NCBI GenBank assembly: GCA_039812685.1
Contig: JBDIBB010000033.1
Coordinates: forward strand, 1 to 35,435
Direction: 5' to 3'
From: JBDIBB01 sp039812685
Lineage (GTDB): Bacteria > Acidobacteriota > Vicinamibacteria > Vicinamibacterales > JAFNAJ01
DNA length: 35,435 nt
How positions within the stretch are numbered: the stretch's first letter is position 1; each line of letters begins with the position of its first letter. Positions 1-8,251 of the stretch are shown here, piece after piece. The translations under genes were made by a program, and so were the position numbers. The notes under the pieces are model-generated. The model had not been told where the DNA came from. It did not search any database and was given only the letters and a program-made list of their open reading frames with translations.

Positions 1-470
1 ATGGCCGGCGCCGGCTCGGGTCCCCCGATCTCCTCGACCGGCGCTGGCACGCCCCCATCGGGCGGGGCTGCCGGCAGCGCTGCCTCGGCAGGCGGGGCGA
101 CGGGTGGCACGGTTGTCACCCCTGGCGCGGCCACCTCGGGCTCGCCCGCGGGCACATACGGCCGAATCGTCTTCACGAGTCGCGGGGGCGGCAGCGCCGG
201 CGCGGCCGGCTTGGGAGGCTCGACCGCCTTGCCGCCGGACTTCTTGCCGCGTGCCGGCACGGGCGCATCGCCGAACATCTGCGCTGGCGGCGGCAGGGAG
301 AGGCCCCGCTGGCGTGCCAGCCGCTCGACGAACTGGCGGGCCACGACCTCCTCGATCGTGCTCGACGCGCTCTTGACCTCGATGCCGTGGTCCTGCTTCA
401 GCAGGGCCATCACTTCCTGGCTCGAGGTGCTCAGGAGTTCCGCGACCTTGTAAATCCTGACTGTCGCCAC
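1..470 (-). CDS. infB: Translation initiation factor IF-2, N-terminal part (runs off window)
   Basis: IF-2 is the GTPase that brings initiator tRNA to the 30S subunit. Only about 156 N-terminal residues are present. The protein opens MATVRIYKVAELL, followed by a helical IF2-N module (STSSQEVMALLKQDHGIEVK) that is characteristic of bacterial IF-2, and then a long Pro/Ala/Gly-rich linker such as IF-2 has before its G domain. The G domain lies outside the window. The start is GTG at 470-468, preceded by GAGG four bases upstream. It lies 45 bp downstream of nusA on the same strand, as in the conserved rimP-nusA-infB operon. Identification rests on the N-terminal module and this context. Partial because of the window edge, not a broken gene. 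Confidence 0.93.
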   Translation of the reverse strand, partial: MATVRIYKVAELLSTSSQEVMALLKQDHGIEVKSASSTIEEVVARQFVERLARQRGLSLPPPAQMFGDAPVPARGKKSGGKAVEPPKPAAPALPPPRLVKTIRPYVPAGEPEVAAPGVTTVPPVAPPAEAALPAAPPDGGVPAPVEEIGGPEPAPA

Positions 471-515
471 GTTGCCTCGGTTGCACTGACCCGGCCGCTC
501 ATGCGGCTCGGGGAC

Positions 516-1754
516 CTACTCCTGCTCCTGGCCGGTGTCGGCCGGAACGTCTGCGGCGCCGTCGACCCCGGATCCGGCGCCGGCCGGCTCGGCCGGCGAG
601 GAGACGCCGCCCAGCAGTTCGTCGAGGGCACTGGAGGCCTCGGCGACCGACCCGGTCGGGCTGGCCTCGAGCGCGCCTGCGAGTTCGGCGAACTGCGCTT
701 CCACCTCGCGCCGCTTCTCTTCCTCGCTCTTGATGTCGATCTTCCAGCCGGTGAGCTTGGCCGCGAGCCGGACGTTCTGTCCCTTCTTGCCGATGGCCAG
801 CGAGAGCTGCTTGTCCTCGACGACCACCTCCATCACGTGCTCGGCATCGTCGACGATGCTCACGCGCTGGACGCGGGCCGGGCTGATGGCGTGGGTGACG
901 AAGGCGACCGGATCCTCGGAGTACTCGACGATGTCGATCTTCTCGCCGCGCAGTTCGCGGATGATGGCCTGCACGCGCGTGCCCTTCATGCCGACGCAGG
1001 CGCCCACCGGGTCCACGTCGCGTTCGCGCGAGTAGACGGCCACCTTGGCGCGATCGCCGGCCTCGCGCACGGCGCCGCGGATCACCACGGTGCCATCGTA
1101 GATCTCGGGCACCTCCTGCTCGAACAGCTTGACGAGCAGGGCGGGATCGGTCCGCGAGAGGATGATCTGCGGTCCCTTCGCGCTCTTGGAGACGCCCCGG
1201 ATGACGGCGCGCAGGCGATCGCCGACGTTGTAGCTCTCCGCGCGCGACTGCTCCTTGCGGAGCAGGATGGCTTCCACCCGGTTCTGGACCTCCAGGATGA
1301 TGTCACCCTGCTCGAAGCGCTTGACCGTGGCGTTGATCACCTCGCCGACGCGTTCGCTGTACTCCCCGTAGATCGTTTCCCGCTCGGCCTCGCGGACCTT
1401 CTGGAAGATCACCTGCTTGGCTGTCTGCGCGGCGATGCGTCCGAGCACCTCGGTCGATCGGGGGAACTCGATCTCCATGCCGACGTCGGCCTCCTCGCCA
1501 TAGAGTTCGCGTGCTTCGGCGAGCGAGATCTCGACGGCGGGATTGGCCACCTCCGCCACGATGTGCTTGACGGCGAACAGCTCCACCTGGCCCGTTTCGG
1601 TGTTGAACTGCGTCCGCAGGTTCTCGTCGCCCTTGTAGACCTTGCGCGAGGCGTGGAGCACGGCCTCTTCGACGGCTGCGATCACGACGCTGGCGTCGAT
1701 GCCACGCTCCTTGGCGAGCGTCTCGATGTTCTGCACGATCGGGCTGGTGCTCAT
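516..1754 (-). CDS. nusA: Transcription termination/antitermination factor NusA
   Basis: NusA binds RNA polymerase and nascent RNA and modulates pausing, termination and antitermination. The 412-residue protein has the NusA N-terminal RNAP-binding domain (about 1-130, opening IVQNIETLAKERGI), an S1 domain (about 135-200, GEVINATVKRFEQGDIIL), and two KH domains (about 205-345) with the signatures GACVGMKGTRVQAI and LAIGKKGQNVRLAAKLTGW. It ends in a low-complexity acidic tail. It is shorter than E. coli NusA (495 aa) because the two C-terminal acidic repeat domains are missing, which is normal outside Proteobacteria. It starts 35 bp after rimP and precedes infB. In E. coli NusA autoregulates its operon at leader terminators, and the terminator in front of rimP here fits such control (inference). 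Confidence 0.97.
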   Translation of the reverse strand: MSTSPIVQNIETLAKERGIDASVVIAAVEEAVLHASRKVYKGDENLRTQFNTETGQVELFAVKHIVAEVANPAVEISLAEARELYGEEADVGMEIEFPRSTEVLGRIAAQTAKQVIFQKVREAERETIYGEYSERVGEVINATVKRFEQGDIILEVQNRVEAILLRKEQSRAESYNVGDRLRAVIRGVSKSAKGPQIILSRTDPALLVKLFEQEVPEIYDGTVVIRGAVREAGDRAKVAVYSRERDVDPVGACVGMKGTRVQAIIRELRGEKIDIVEYSEDPVAFVTHAISPARVQRVSIVDDAEHVMEVVVEDKQLSLAIGKKGQNVRLAAKLTGWKIDIKSEEEKRREVEAQFAELAGALEASPTGSVAEASSALDELLGGVSSPAEPAGAGSGVDGAADVPADTGQEQE

Positions 1755-1789
1755 TGCGCGTCACCACACGCCGGGACGGCCTGCCCGGC

Positions 1790-2296
1790 TCAGAATTCCA
1801 CCACGAGGCGCGCCCGGGACACGAGCGCGAGCGGCACCCTCTTCTCCTTCGTGCCGGCCCGCAGGACGATCTCGCCGCCGTCGAGCCGATCGATGCGGCC
1901 CTCGAAGTGCGACTGGCCGTTCACCGGAACCCGCACCACAATCCGCGCCAGCCGGCCACGGAATCGCAGGTAATCCTGCGCGCCGCGCAGCGGCCGGTCG
2001 ATGCCCGGCGAGGACACCTCCAGGGTGTAGGACACGTCGACGGCATCCTCGACGTCGAGCACGGTGCTCAGATCCTCGCTCACGCGCTGGCACTCGTCGA
2101 TGCCGATGGCGCGCTCGGCGCGCTCCACCTCGACGCGCCCCTCGGCGTCGACCTCGGGCGGGCGGTCGATGAAGACCCGCAGCACCCATCCGACCGACTC
2201 GCGCCGCATCTGCAGCTCGAAGAGATCGAGTCCGTGACTGGCGACGACGCGCTCGGCGATAGGCCGAATGCGGCTCAGCTTCGCGTCAGCCGGCAC
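1790..2296 (-). CDS. rimP: Ribosome maturation factor RimP
   Basis: RimP assists 30S subunit assembly. The 168-residue product has the RimP N-domain (ADAKLSRIRPIAERVVASHG, then LFELQMRRESVGWVLRVFIDRP) and the family hallmark VSSPGIDRPLR near the middle, followed by an SH3-like C-terminal domain. I chose GTG at 2296-2294 because a GGGGGGAA ribosome-binding site lies eight bases upstream. The same frame stays open up to a GTG at 2347, but that codon lies inside the terminator hairpin 2334-2355 and would add 17 residues with no family counterpart. First gene of the rimP-nusA-infB operon. Confidence 0.95.
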   Translation of the reverse strand: MPADAKLSRIRPIAERVVASHGLDLFELQMRRESVGWVLRVFIDRPPEVDAEGRVEVERAERAIGIDECQRVSEDLSTVLDVEDAVDVSYTLEVSSPGIDRPLRGAQDYLRFRGRLARIVVRVPVNGQSHFEGRIDRLDGGEIVLRAGTKEKRVPLALVSRARLVVEF

Positions 2297-2333
2297 GACG
2301 TGCGTTCCCCCCGACGGGCATCCCCCAGAAACC

Positions 2334-2355
2334 AAAAAAGTGGGCACCAGCCCAC
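2334..2355 (-). terminator. Intrinsic terminator/attenuator in the rimP operon leader
   Basis: On the minus strand the sequence reads GTGGGC-TGGT-GCCCAC followed by six T residues: a perfect 6-bp GC-rich stem, tetraloop and U-tract. It ends 38 bases before the rimP start codon and follows another hairpin (2361-2380). It is the only hairpin plus T-run I found in the window. Either it ends transcripts coming from rimO, or it attenuates rimP-nusA-infB. A structured leader with premature terminators before rimP is known from Enterobacteria. Confidence 0.85.
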
Positions 2356-2360
2356 TGGCG

Positions 2361-2380
2361 GCTCCCCGATGTCAGGGAGC
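2361..2380 (-). promoter_or_regulatory. Upstream stem-loop of the rimP leader
   Basis: The minus strand reads GCTCCC-TGACATCG-GGGAGC, a 6-bp perfect stem with an 8-base loop, five bases upstream of the intrinsic terminator. Together they form a two-hairpin leader between rimO (ending at 2471) and rimP. A promoter probably lies between about 2385 and 2470, but no convincing -35/-10 pair is visible. Confidence 0.55.
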
Positions 2381-2470
2381 AACACGATAGCCTACCACAT
2401 CTGACTGATCCCGCGACAGGCGCGTGCCTTGCGGGGTGTGCGGTGGGGCGTCTCGCGGCGACGATCGCGA

Positions 2471-3934
2471 TCAGCGCGTGTCGGCGCCGAGCGGCCGCAC
2501 CACCAGGTCGTAGCCGCGGGCGGCGACGATCTCCGCCTCCACCAGGCTGCCGGGCGGCAGCGCGGCCGGGTCGCACTCGGTGAAGTAGACCACCGGGTCG
2601 ATGTCCGGTGCCTGGCACTCGAGCCGCCCGCACAGCACGAGGTCGTGCTCGGGTGCGGGGCCGTCCACGATCGCGCGCACGCGCTCGCCGCGGCGCCGGG
2701 CGTGCCGTCGCGTGACGATCTCGCGCTGCAGCTTCATGACGGCGTCCCGCCGCCGTGTCTTCTCCGGCGCCGGCACGTCGTCGTCGAGCGCCCAGGCCGC
2801 CGTGTCCTCCTCGTGGGAGTAGGTGAACACGCCCACGTGGTCGAACTCGATCTCGCGGACGAAGCCGAGCAGATCCTGGACGTCGGCGTCGGTCTCGCCC
2901 GGGAACCCGACGATGAAGGTCGTGCGCAGGCTGACGCCGGGCACCCGGTCGCGGATGCGACGCAGCAGCCGTGCGTACGACGTCCGGTCTCCCGGTCGCC
3001 GCATGCGCTCGAGCACCGGCCGGGCGCAGTGCTGGAGCGGGAGGTCGACGTAGCGGCACACCTTGGCCGAATCGGCCATCACGTCGAGCACGTCGTCGGT
3101 GATCGTCGTGGGGTAGAGGTAGAGCAGGCGGATCCATTCGAGCCCGGCGACGTCCGACAGGGCGCGCAGCAGCGGGGCCAGGGCGCCCTTCTCGCGGCGA
3201 TCCACGCCGTAGAAGGTGGTGTCCTGCGAGACGAGGATGAGTTCCTTCACGCCCTGCGCCGCCAGCGCGTGCGCCTCGCGCACGATGTCGTCGGCGTCGC
3301 GGCTCCGGTACCGGCCGCGCAGCGTGGGAATGATGCAGAAGCTGCAGGCGTAGTCGCAGCCCTCGGCCACTTTCACGTACGCGAAGTGCCGCGGCGTCGC
3401 CAGCACGCGGGGCGTCGACGCCTCGTAGATGTAGGTCGGCAGCTCGCGCGCGAGAGCGCCGCCGCGGTGGCGGGCCGGCACGCGGCGTGGCGCGGCCGGC
3501 GCGGCGGTGTTCGCGCCGTTGCGCCGGTAGAGCGCAACCGGCGCCGTCCGGCCTCCTGGCGGCGCGTCACTGGAGGCCGGCGTGAGGTCGCGCCCCTCGA
3601 TGGCGTCGACGAAGCGCGGGACCTCGCCGGTGCCCAGCACCGCGTCGATCTCGGGGATCTCCTTCCGCAGTTCCTCACGGTAGCGCTCGGCCAGGCAGCC
3701 GGTGACGACGAGCCGCCGTGGCCGCCCCGCGTGCTTGCGCTGCGCCATCTCGAGGATGGCGTTGACCGATTCCTGCTTGGCGCCGTCGATGAACGCGCAC
3801 GTGTTGACCACCAGCACGTCGGCGGCGTCGCTGTCGGCGGTCACCTCGTGACCGGCCTGCTGCGCGAGGCCCAGCATCACCTCGGAGTCGACGAGGTTCT
3901 TGGGGCAGCCGAGGGAGACGAGGCCGATCTTCAT
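2471..3934 (-). CDS. rimO: Ribosomal protein S12 methylthiotransferase RimO
   Basis: RimO is a radical-SAM methylthiotransferase that modifies an aspartate of ribosomal protein S12. The protein (487 aa) opens MKIGLVSLGCPKNLVDSE. The three N-terminal cluster cysteines are C10, C46 and C80. The radical-SAM cluster CDYACSFC gives C193, C197 and C200. A TRAM domain closes the protein (about 420-485). It is longer than the usual ~440 aa because of an Ala/Pro/Arg-rich insertion at about residues 112-165, between the MTTase and radical-SAM domains. Its ATG overlaps the asnS stop codon (ATGA at 3934-3931), implying translational coupling. The LGCPKN motif and the wording of the cluster region favour RimO over MiaB. 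Confidence 0.96.
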   Translation of the reverse strand: MKIGLVSLGCPKNLVDSEVMLGLAQQAGHEVTADSDAADVLVVNTCAFIDGAKQESVNAILEMAQRKHAGRPRRLVVTGCLAERYREELRKEIPEIDAVLGTGEVPRFVDAIEGRDLTPASSDAPPGGRTAPVALYRRNGANTAAPAAPRRVPARHRGGALARELPTYIYEASTPRVLATPRHFAYVKVAEGCDYACSFCIIPTLRGRYRSRDADDIVREAHALAAQGVKELILVSQDTTFYGVDRREKGALAPLLRALSDVAGLEWIRLLYLYPTTITDDVLDVMADSAKVCRYVDLPLQHCARPVLERMRRPGDRTSYARLLRRIRDRVPGVSLRTTFIVGFPGETDADVQDLLGFVREIEFDHVGVFTYSHEEDTAAWALDDDVPAPEKTRRRDAVMKLQREIVTRRHARRRGERVRAIVDGPAPEHDLVLCGRLECQAPDIDPVVYFTECDPAALPPGSLVEAEIVAARGYDLVVRPLGADTR

Positions 3935-5223
3935 GGATAGAGGCGGTAGAGCATGCGGGCGTACGGGATGGTCTCACGCACGTGCTCCAGGCCGCAGATC
4001 CAGGCCACGCAGCGCTCGATGCCCATGCCGAAGCCGCCGTGCGGCACGCTGCCGTAGCGGCGCAGGTCGACGTACCATTCGAAGGCCTCGGGCGGGAGCT
4101 GGTGCTCCTCGATGCGCCGTACCAGCAGGTCGAGATCGTCCAGGCGCTGGCCGCCGCCGATGATCTCGCCGTAGCCTTCGGGCGCGAGCACGTCCACGCA
4201 CAGCGCCTTGTCGGGCTGCGCCGGGTCGGGCTTCATGTAGAACGCCTTCACCGCGGCCGGATAATGCGTGACGGCCACGGGGCGGTCGTAGCGTCCCGAG
4301 AGCACCGTCTCGTCGGTGCCGCCGAAGTCGGTGCCGTACTGGAACGGCAGCCCCTGTTCGACGAGGAACGCCGCGGCCTCGTCGTAGGTGATCCGCGGGA
4401 AGGGCGTCTTCACCGATTCGAGCGGCCGGGTGTCGCGCTCCAGCACGGTGAGTTCGGTGCGGCGACGGTCGAGCACGCGCGCGACCACTTCGGCCACCAG
4501 GCCCTCGGCCAGCCGGATCACGTCGTCGAGATCGGCGTAGGCGACCTCGGGCTCCACCATCCAGAACTCGGTGAGGTGGCGGCGCGTCTTCGACTTCTCG
4601 GCGCGGAACGTCGGGCCGAAGCAGTAGACGCGGCCGAGCGCCATCGCATTGGCCTCGTTGTAGAGCTGCCCGCTCTGCGTGAGGTAGGCGGTGGTGTCCT
4701 CGAAGTACTGCACCGGGAACAGCGTGCTCGTCCCCTCGCAGGCCGACGGCGTGAAGATTGGCGTGTCGGCCAGGATGAAGTCGCGGCTGTTGAAGTAGTC
4801 GCGCACCGCGTCGATCACCTCGTGGCGCACGCGCAGGATGGCCTGCTGGCGCTCGGTGCGGATCCACAGGTGACGGCGATCCATGAGGTAGTCGACGCCG
4901 TGCTCCTTCGGGGTGATCGGGTAGTCGGCCGACGGCGCCACCACGTCGAACGACTGCGCGTCGATTTCGTAGCCGCCCTTCGCGCGCTGGTCGGCCCGCA
5001 CGGTGCCCGTGACGATCAGCGAGGTCTCCTGTGACAGGTGATCGGCGCGCTGGAACGCCTCGTCGCCGACGGCCGCCTTCGACATCACCACCTGGATGAA
5101 CCCCGATCCGTCGCGGACGGTCAGGAAGTGGATTCGGCCGCTGCTCCGGCGGTTGTGCAGCCAGCCCTTGATGGTGACCCGCTGGCCCTCGTGGCGCGCG
5201 ATGTCCTGGATGTAGGTGTGCAC
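3931..5223 (-). CDS. asnS: Asparagine--tRNA ligase
   Basis: A class II aminoacyl-tRNA synthetase that charges tRNA-Asn with asparagine. The 430-residue product has an OB-fold anticodon-binding domain (about 10-100, VTIKGWLHNRRSSGRIHFL) and a class II catalytic core. Motif 2 is seen as FRAEKSKTRRHLTEFWMVEPE and motif 3 as GFGMGIERCVAWICGL. The first of these is characteristic of AsnRS rather than AspRS. The start is GTG at 5223-5221, giving VHTYIQDIARHEG, with GGAG five bases upstream. The open frame extends further but has no synthetase-like sequence there. It starts 13 bp after the sugar isomerase-like gene and overlaps rimO by 4 bp. Confidence 0.95.
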   Translation of the reverse strand: MHTYIQDIARHEGQRVTIKGWLHNRRSSGRIHFLTVRDGSGFIQVVMSKAAVGDEAFQRADHLSQETSLIVTGTVRADQRAKGGYEIDAQSFDVVAPSADYPITPKEHGVDYLMDRRHLWIRTERQQAILRVRHEVIDAVRDYFNSRDFILADTPIFTPSACEGTSTLFPVQYFEDTTAYLTQSGQLYNEANAMALGRVYCFGPTFRAEKSKTRRHLTEFWMVEPEVAYADLDDVIRLAEGLVAEVVARVLDRRRTELTVLERDTRPLESVKTPFPRITYDEAAAFLVEQGLPFQYGTDFGGTDETVLSGRYDRPVAVTHYPAAVKAFYMKPDPAQPDKALCVDVLAPEGYGEIIGGGQRLDDLDLLVRRIEEHQLPPEAFEWYVDLRRYGSVPHGGFGMGIERCVAWICGLEHVRETIPYARMLYRLYP

Positions 5224-5236
5224 GGTGTCTCCGGTG

Positions 5237-6082
5237 TCAGCTGGCGAGGATGTCGCGGAAGCGGCCGCAGGCCTCGCGGGCGCGCGCGAGCACGGCCGCC
5301 GGCGTGGACGTGTTGGCCACCTCGAGCGTCCAGACGCCGTCGTAGCCCACTTTCTGGCACGCGAACAGGGCCTGGTTCCAGTCGATCCGGCCCTCGAAGG
5401 GAACCAGGTGGTCATCGGTCACGCCGCGGTTGTCGTGCACGTGCGTGGTGAGGAGCGCGCCCGAGACGGTCTCGATCGCGTCCACCAGGTCGCCGCCGAG
5501 GAAGGCATGGCCGAAGTCGAGGCACACGCCTGCGTCGCGCAGGTCGAGATCGTCGAGCAGGCGCACGAGCGCGGCAGCCGTCGAGAGCCGGTTCGGGATG
5601 AGTTCGAGGGCGAGCTTCACGCGCGCGGCGGCGGCCGCCTCGCGCAGCGTGTCGATGCTGCGGCAGACGGCGTCGCGGTTGTTGTCGCCGTGCGGCCGCG
5701 GCGCCGCGTCGGGCTGGCCCAGGTGCACCACCAGGTGGCGATAGGGGACGGTGCGGGCCAGCGCGAGGGCCGCAAGCGTCTCGTCGACGGCGCGCGTTCG
5801 CGCCGCGGCGTCACCCGAGGCGATCGACAGCGGCGGACCCCAGACCGTGCCGGCCAGCCCCTCGGCGATCGGCGCGTGCACGCTGTCGAGGCGCAGGCCG
5901 GTCGCCTCGAGCCAGCCGGCCAGCGCGTCGATGGCCGCGGGATCGTGGTAGTCGAAGTGCGTGCGCGTCGCGAACAGTTCGATGCCCGTGAAGCCGTGGG
6001 CGGCGATCGCCTCGAGGTGCTCGCGGCAGAGGCGCTGATCGTGGAACAGGTGCGTCGAGAGGCCGAAAGGCGCGTGCATCAT
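5237..6082 (-). CDS. Sugar phosphate isomerase/epimerase-like TIM-barrel protein
   Basis: 281 residues of the xylose isomerase-like/AP endonuclease 2 TIM-barrel superfamily. Visible features include an N-terminal FGLSTHLFHDQRL strand, GFTGIELFATRTHFDYHDP, a central ALELIPNR, DAGVCLDFGHAFLGGD and TTHVHDNRGVTDDHLVPFEGRIDW. The last three carry the E, D/H and H/D metal-ligand pattern of the family. It may be an isomerase/epimerase or an endonuclease IV relative; the substrate cannot be told. Two consecutive ATG codons are possible starts (6082 or 6079). It heads the tight minus-strand group with asnS and rimO, although no functional link with tRNA charging is obvious. Confidence 0.88.
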   Translation of the reverse strand: MMHAPFGLSTHLFHDQRLCREHLEAIAAHGFTGIELFATRTHFDYHDPAAIDALAGWLEATGLRLDSVHAPIAEGLAGTVWGPPLSIASGDAAARTRAVDETLAALALARTVPYRHLVVHLGQPDAAPRPHGDNNRDAVCRSIDTLREAAAAARVKLALELIPNRLSTAAALVRLLDDLDLRDAGVCLDFGHAFLGGDLVDAIETVSGALLTTHVHDNRGVTDDHLVPFEGRIDWNQALFACQKVGYDGVWTLEVANTSTPAAVLARAREACGRFRDILAS

Positions 6083-6109
6083 CGGAATCCGCGGCGGACG
6101 GAACCTGTC

Positions 6110-6115
6110 ATTCTA
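6110..6115 (-). promoter_or_regulatory. Candidate -10 box for the isomerase-asnS-rimO operon
   Basis: TAGAAT on the minus strand matches the sigma70 -10 consensus at five of six positions, 27 bases before the first ATG at 6082. No clear -35 element is present at 16-18 bp spacing. Confidence 0.4.
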
Positions 6116-6176
6116 ACGTGAACCGACGGACCCGAGCCGTCCGAACCTCCTCGCGTCCCGACACCGGACGGTCACG

Positions 6177-6209
6177 GCCGCCGGCCGCGCCGCGCCGTGG
6201 GCCGGCGGC
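6177..6209 (-). terminator. GC-rich stem-loop at the 3' end of the kinase gene
   Basis: GCCGCCGGCC (6177-6186) and GGCCGGCGGC (6200-6209) form a perfect 10-bp stem touching the kinase stop codon. There is no T-run after it on the minus strand, so it could be a U-less terminator or a 3' stabiliser. Confidence 0.35.
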
Positions 6210-7228
6210 TAGCCGAGTTCGTCCAGGTGGCTGCCGAGGATCTCCTGCAGCCGGCCGAACCGCGGGTAACGGTGCAGGATGTCGTGCACGTTGCGCAGCG
6301 ACCGCGGGATGTACTGGATGTAGACGGGGTTCATGCGCGCCGTCGCCTGGTAGCCGTAGGTGCCCAGCGCCTTCAGCACGCGCTGCAGCGCCATCAGATC
6401 CAGCCGTTGCCTGAACTCGCGCTCGCGGCCGGTGGCTCCGATGAGCGCCAGGAAGTACGCCACGAGGTCCTCGGTGGCACGCTCGCCGATGTCCACGTAG
6501 GGATCGCGCAGGAGCGAGGCCAGATCGTAGGTGTCGGGCCCCATCCGCGCGTCCTGGAAGTCGATGATGTAGAGCCGTCCTTCCTTCAGCATCAGGTTGC
6601 GACTGTGGTAGTCGCGGTGGCAGAGGACGCGTGGCTCGGCGGCCAGCTCCTCGACGACCAGCGCCAGCTCCGCGCGCAGGGCCGTGCGCCCCGCGTCGCT
6701 GATCCGGACGCCGCGATAGGCCTCGAGGAAGTGCCGTACGAAGAAGTCCATCTCCCAGGTGAGCTTCTCGACGTCGAAGGCCACCTTGTAGGGCAGGTAG
6801 CCGGGCGAGGCGAGGTCGCGTCCGCGCTGCTGGATCACGGCGATGAAGCTCACCGCCTGCCGGTAGAGCGCCGCGTGATCGGCCAGTGGCGCCGCGCCCA
6901 GGTGGGCCTGCAGCGTGACGTCGCCGAGATCCTCCTGCACGAGCACGCCGAGATCGTCCTCGTGGGCGAGGATCGCGGGAACCGGCAGCGGCATGCGCAG
7001 CAGCAGCTCGCCGACGTTGACGAAGTTCAGCGTCGCGTAGTCGAAGGCCCCCGGATAGACCGCCAGCACACGCGTCGGCATGTCGGGGACGAACAGTCGA
7101 TAGTAGCGGCGATCGCTGGCATCGCCCGTGAGCGGCACCACGCGTGCGCCGCGCGCGGCGAGCCCGGTGCGGGCGAGATACGCCTCGACGCGCCCGTGCG
7201 CGCCCCCGTCTTCAGCAGTGGTCGTCAT
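6209..7228 (-). CDS. AmgK-like aminoglycoside phosphotransferase-family sugar kinase
   Basis: 339 residues with the APH/choline-kinase fold. An N-lobe has RVVPLTGDASDRRYYRL and LGVLVQEDLGDVTLQ. The Brenner catalytic motif HRDYHSRNLML is followed by the metal-binding IIDFQDARMGPDTYDLASL. The wording of these motifs, together with the adjacent nucleotidyltransferase, resembles AmgK, the anomeric MurNAc/GlcNAc kinase of Pseudomonas cell-wall recycling. AmgK makes the sugar 1-phosphate that MurU converts to a UDP-sugar. The pairing is seen in the sequence; substrate assignment is inference. It lies 66 bp after the nucleotidyltransferase. No clear ribosome-binding site precedes the ATG. Confidence 0.85.
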   Translation of the reverse strand: MTTTAEDGGAHGRVEAYLARTGLAARGARVVPLTGDASDRRYYRLFVPDMPTRVLAVYPGAFDYATLNFVNVGELLLRMPLPVPAILAHEDDLGVLVQEDLGDVTLQAHLGAAPLADHAALYRQAVSFIAVIQQRGRDLASPGYLPYKVAFDVEKLTWEMDFFVRHFLEAYRGVRISDAGRTALRAELALVVEELAAEPRVLCHRDYHSRNLMLKEGRLYIIDFQDARMGPDTYDLASLLRDPYVDIGERATEDLVAYFLALIGATGREREFRQRLDLMALQRVLKALGTYGYQATARMNPVYIQYIPRSLRNVHDILHRYPRFGRLQEILGSHLDELG

Positions 7229-7294
7229 GGCGATGTCAGGGTATCGGAGAACGATGCGGACCGGTAGCCCCGCGGCCGGGCCTTGCGCCGCGCG

Positions 7295-8251
7295 TCACGC
7301 GAAGGGCGCCACCAGGCAGCCCGCCACCACGCGATCCTCCGGCCCTGGCGACAGCCCGGCGGCGGGCACCAGGCTGGCCGCCTCGACGCGCAGGCCCGCC
7401 GGGACCCGCACGTCCGTGACGATGCACCGGTGCAGCCGGCAGCCTCGCCGCACGACGGCGCCCGGCCAGACGACGCATTGTGTCAGCTCGGCGTCGGGCG
7501 CGATCTCGGCCGCGGGGTCGCACAGCGGGCCGCTGCCGGGCGCGCCCTCGAGCGCCAGGGCGGCCTGGAGGTAGTCGGCGGGACGTCCCACGTCGATGAA
7601 GCGCGCGTGGGTGCGCATGGCACGGATGCTGCCCCGGCGCTCGCGCACCATCTCGCGGTAGGTCGCCCCCACGCTGTCGACGGCGACGCCGTCGGCGATC
7701 CAGGCGAACGCGTCGCGGTGCGCCACCTGAAGGCCCACGAAGTGCCACGCCCCGGCCGTCTGTCCGGCCGGCGAGAAGCCGGTGACGACGTCGCCTCCGT
7801 CGAGGATCACGCCGTTGTAGTGCGCGGCCGGCAGGGGCCCCACGGCCATCGTCACCGAGGCGCCGGTGAGGTGGTGCCGCTCGACGAGCGGCGCGAGCGG
7901 CATGTCGGTGAGCGTGTCGCCGTTGACGATCAGGAACGTCTCCTCGTCGAGCAGCGGCAGTGCGTGACGCGGCCCGCCGGCCGACCCGAGGATCTCCGGC
8001 TCGAGCGAATAGCGGACGCGCAGGCCGAACTGCGTGCCGTCGCCCACGACGTCGGCGATCGTCGCGGGATTGTGGTGGAGGTTCAGCACCGCGTCGCGCA
8101 CCCCCTGGCGGGCGAGCTGGCGGAGGATCCGTTCGATCAGCGTGGGGCCGGCCAGCGGCACGGCCGGCTTGGCCACCCGCGTGGTGATCGGCCAGAGCCG
8201 CGTGCCCAGTCCTGCCGTGAGGACGAGCGCGGGAGGCAGCGCCGCGGTCAC
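7295..8251 (-). CDS. MurU-like sugar-1-phosphate nucleotidyltransferase
   Basis: 318 residues of the NTP-transferase (pyrophosphorylase) family, which transfers NMP to a sugar 1-phosphate. The N-terminal signature is LVLTAGLGTRLWPITTRVAKP, with the nucleotide-binding G-L-G-T-R loop and conserved K. Later come LNLHHNPATI, LGSAGGPRHAL and the metal-binding FLIVNGDTL. The start is GTG at 8251-8249, overlapping the CYTH stop codon (GTGA), so the two are probably translationally coupled. Following kinase homology to AmgK suggests a MurU-like role in UDP-MurNAc/GlcNAc salvage. A mannose-1-phosphate or glucose-1-phosphate enzyme remains possible. Confidence 0.88.
   Translation of the reverse strand: MTAALPPALVLTAGLGTRLWPITTRVAKPAVPLAGPTLIERILRQLARQGVRDAVLNLHHNPATIADVVGDGTQFGLRVRYSLEPEILGSAGGPRHALPLLDEETFLIVNGDTLTDMPLAPLVERHHLTGASVTMAVGPLPAAHYNGVILDGGDVVTGFSPAGQTAGAWHFVGLQVAHRDAFAWIADGVAVDSVGATYREMVRERRGSIRAMRTHARFIDVGRPADYLQAALALEGAPGSGPLCDPAAEIAPDAELTQCVVWPGAVVRRGCRLHRCIVTDVRVPAGLRVEAASLVPAAGLSPGPEDRVVAGCLVAPFA

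Noticed and set aside
2297..2347. N-terminal extension of RimP from GTG at 2347
   Set aside because: It would translate the terminator hairpin; the downstream GTG has a good SD and fits family length.
3931..5223. Aspartyl- rather than asparaginyl-tRNA synthetase
   Set aside because: Length about 430 aa, no AspRS insertion domain, and AsnRS-type motif 2 wording.
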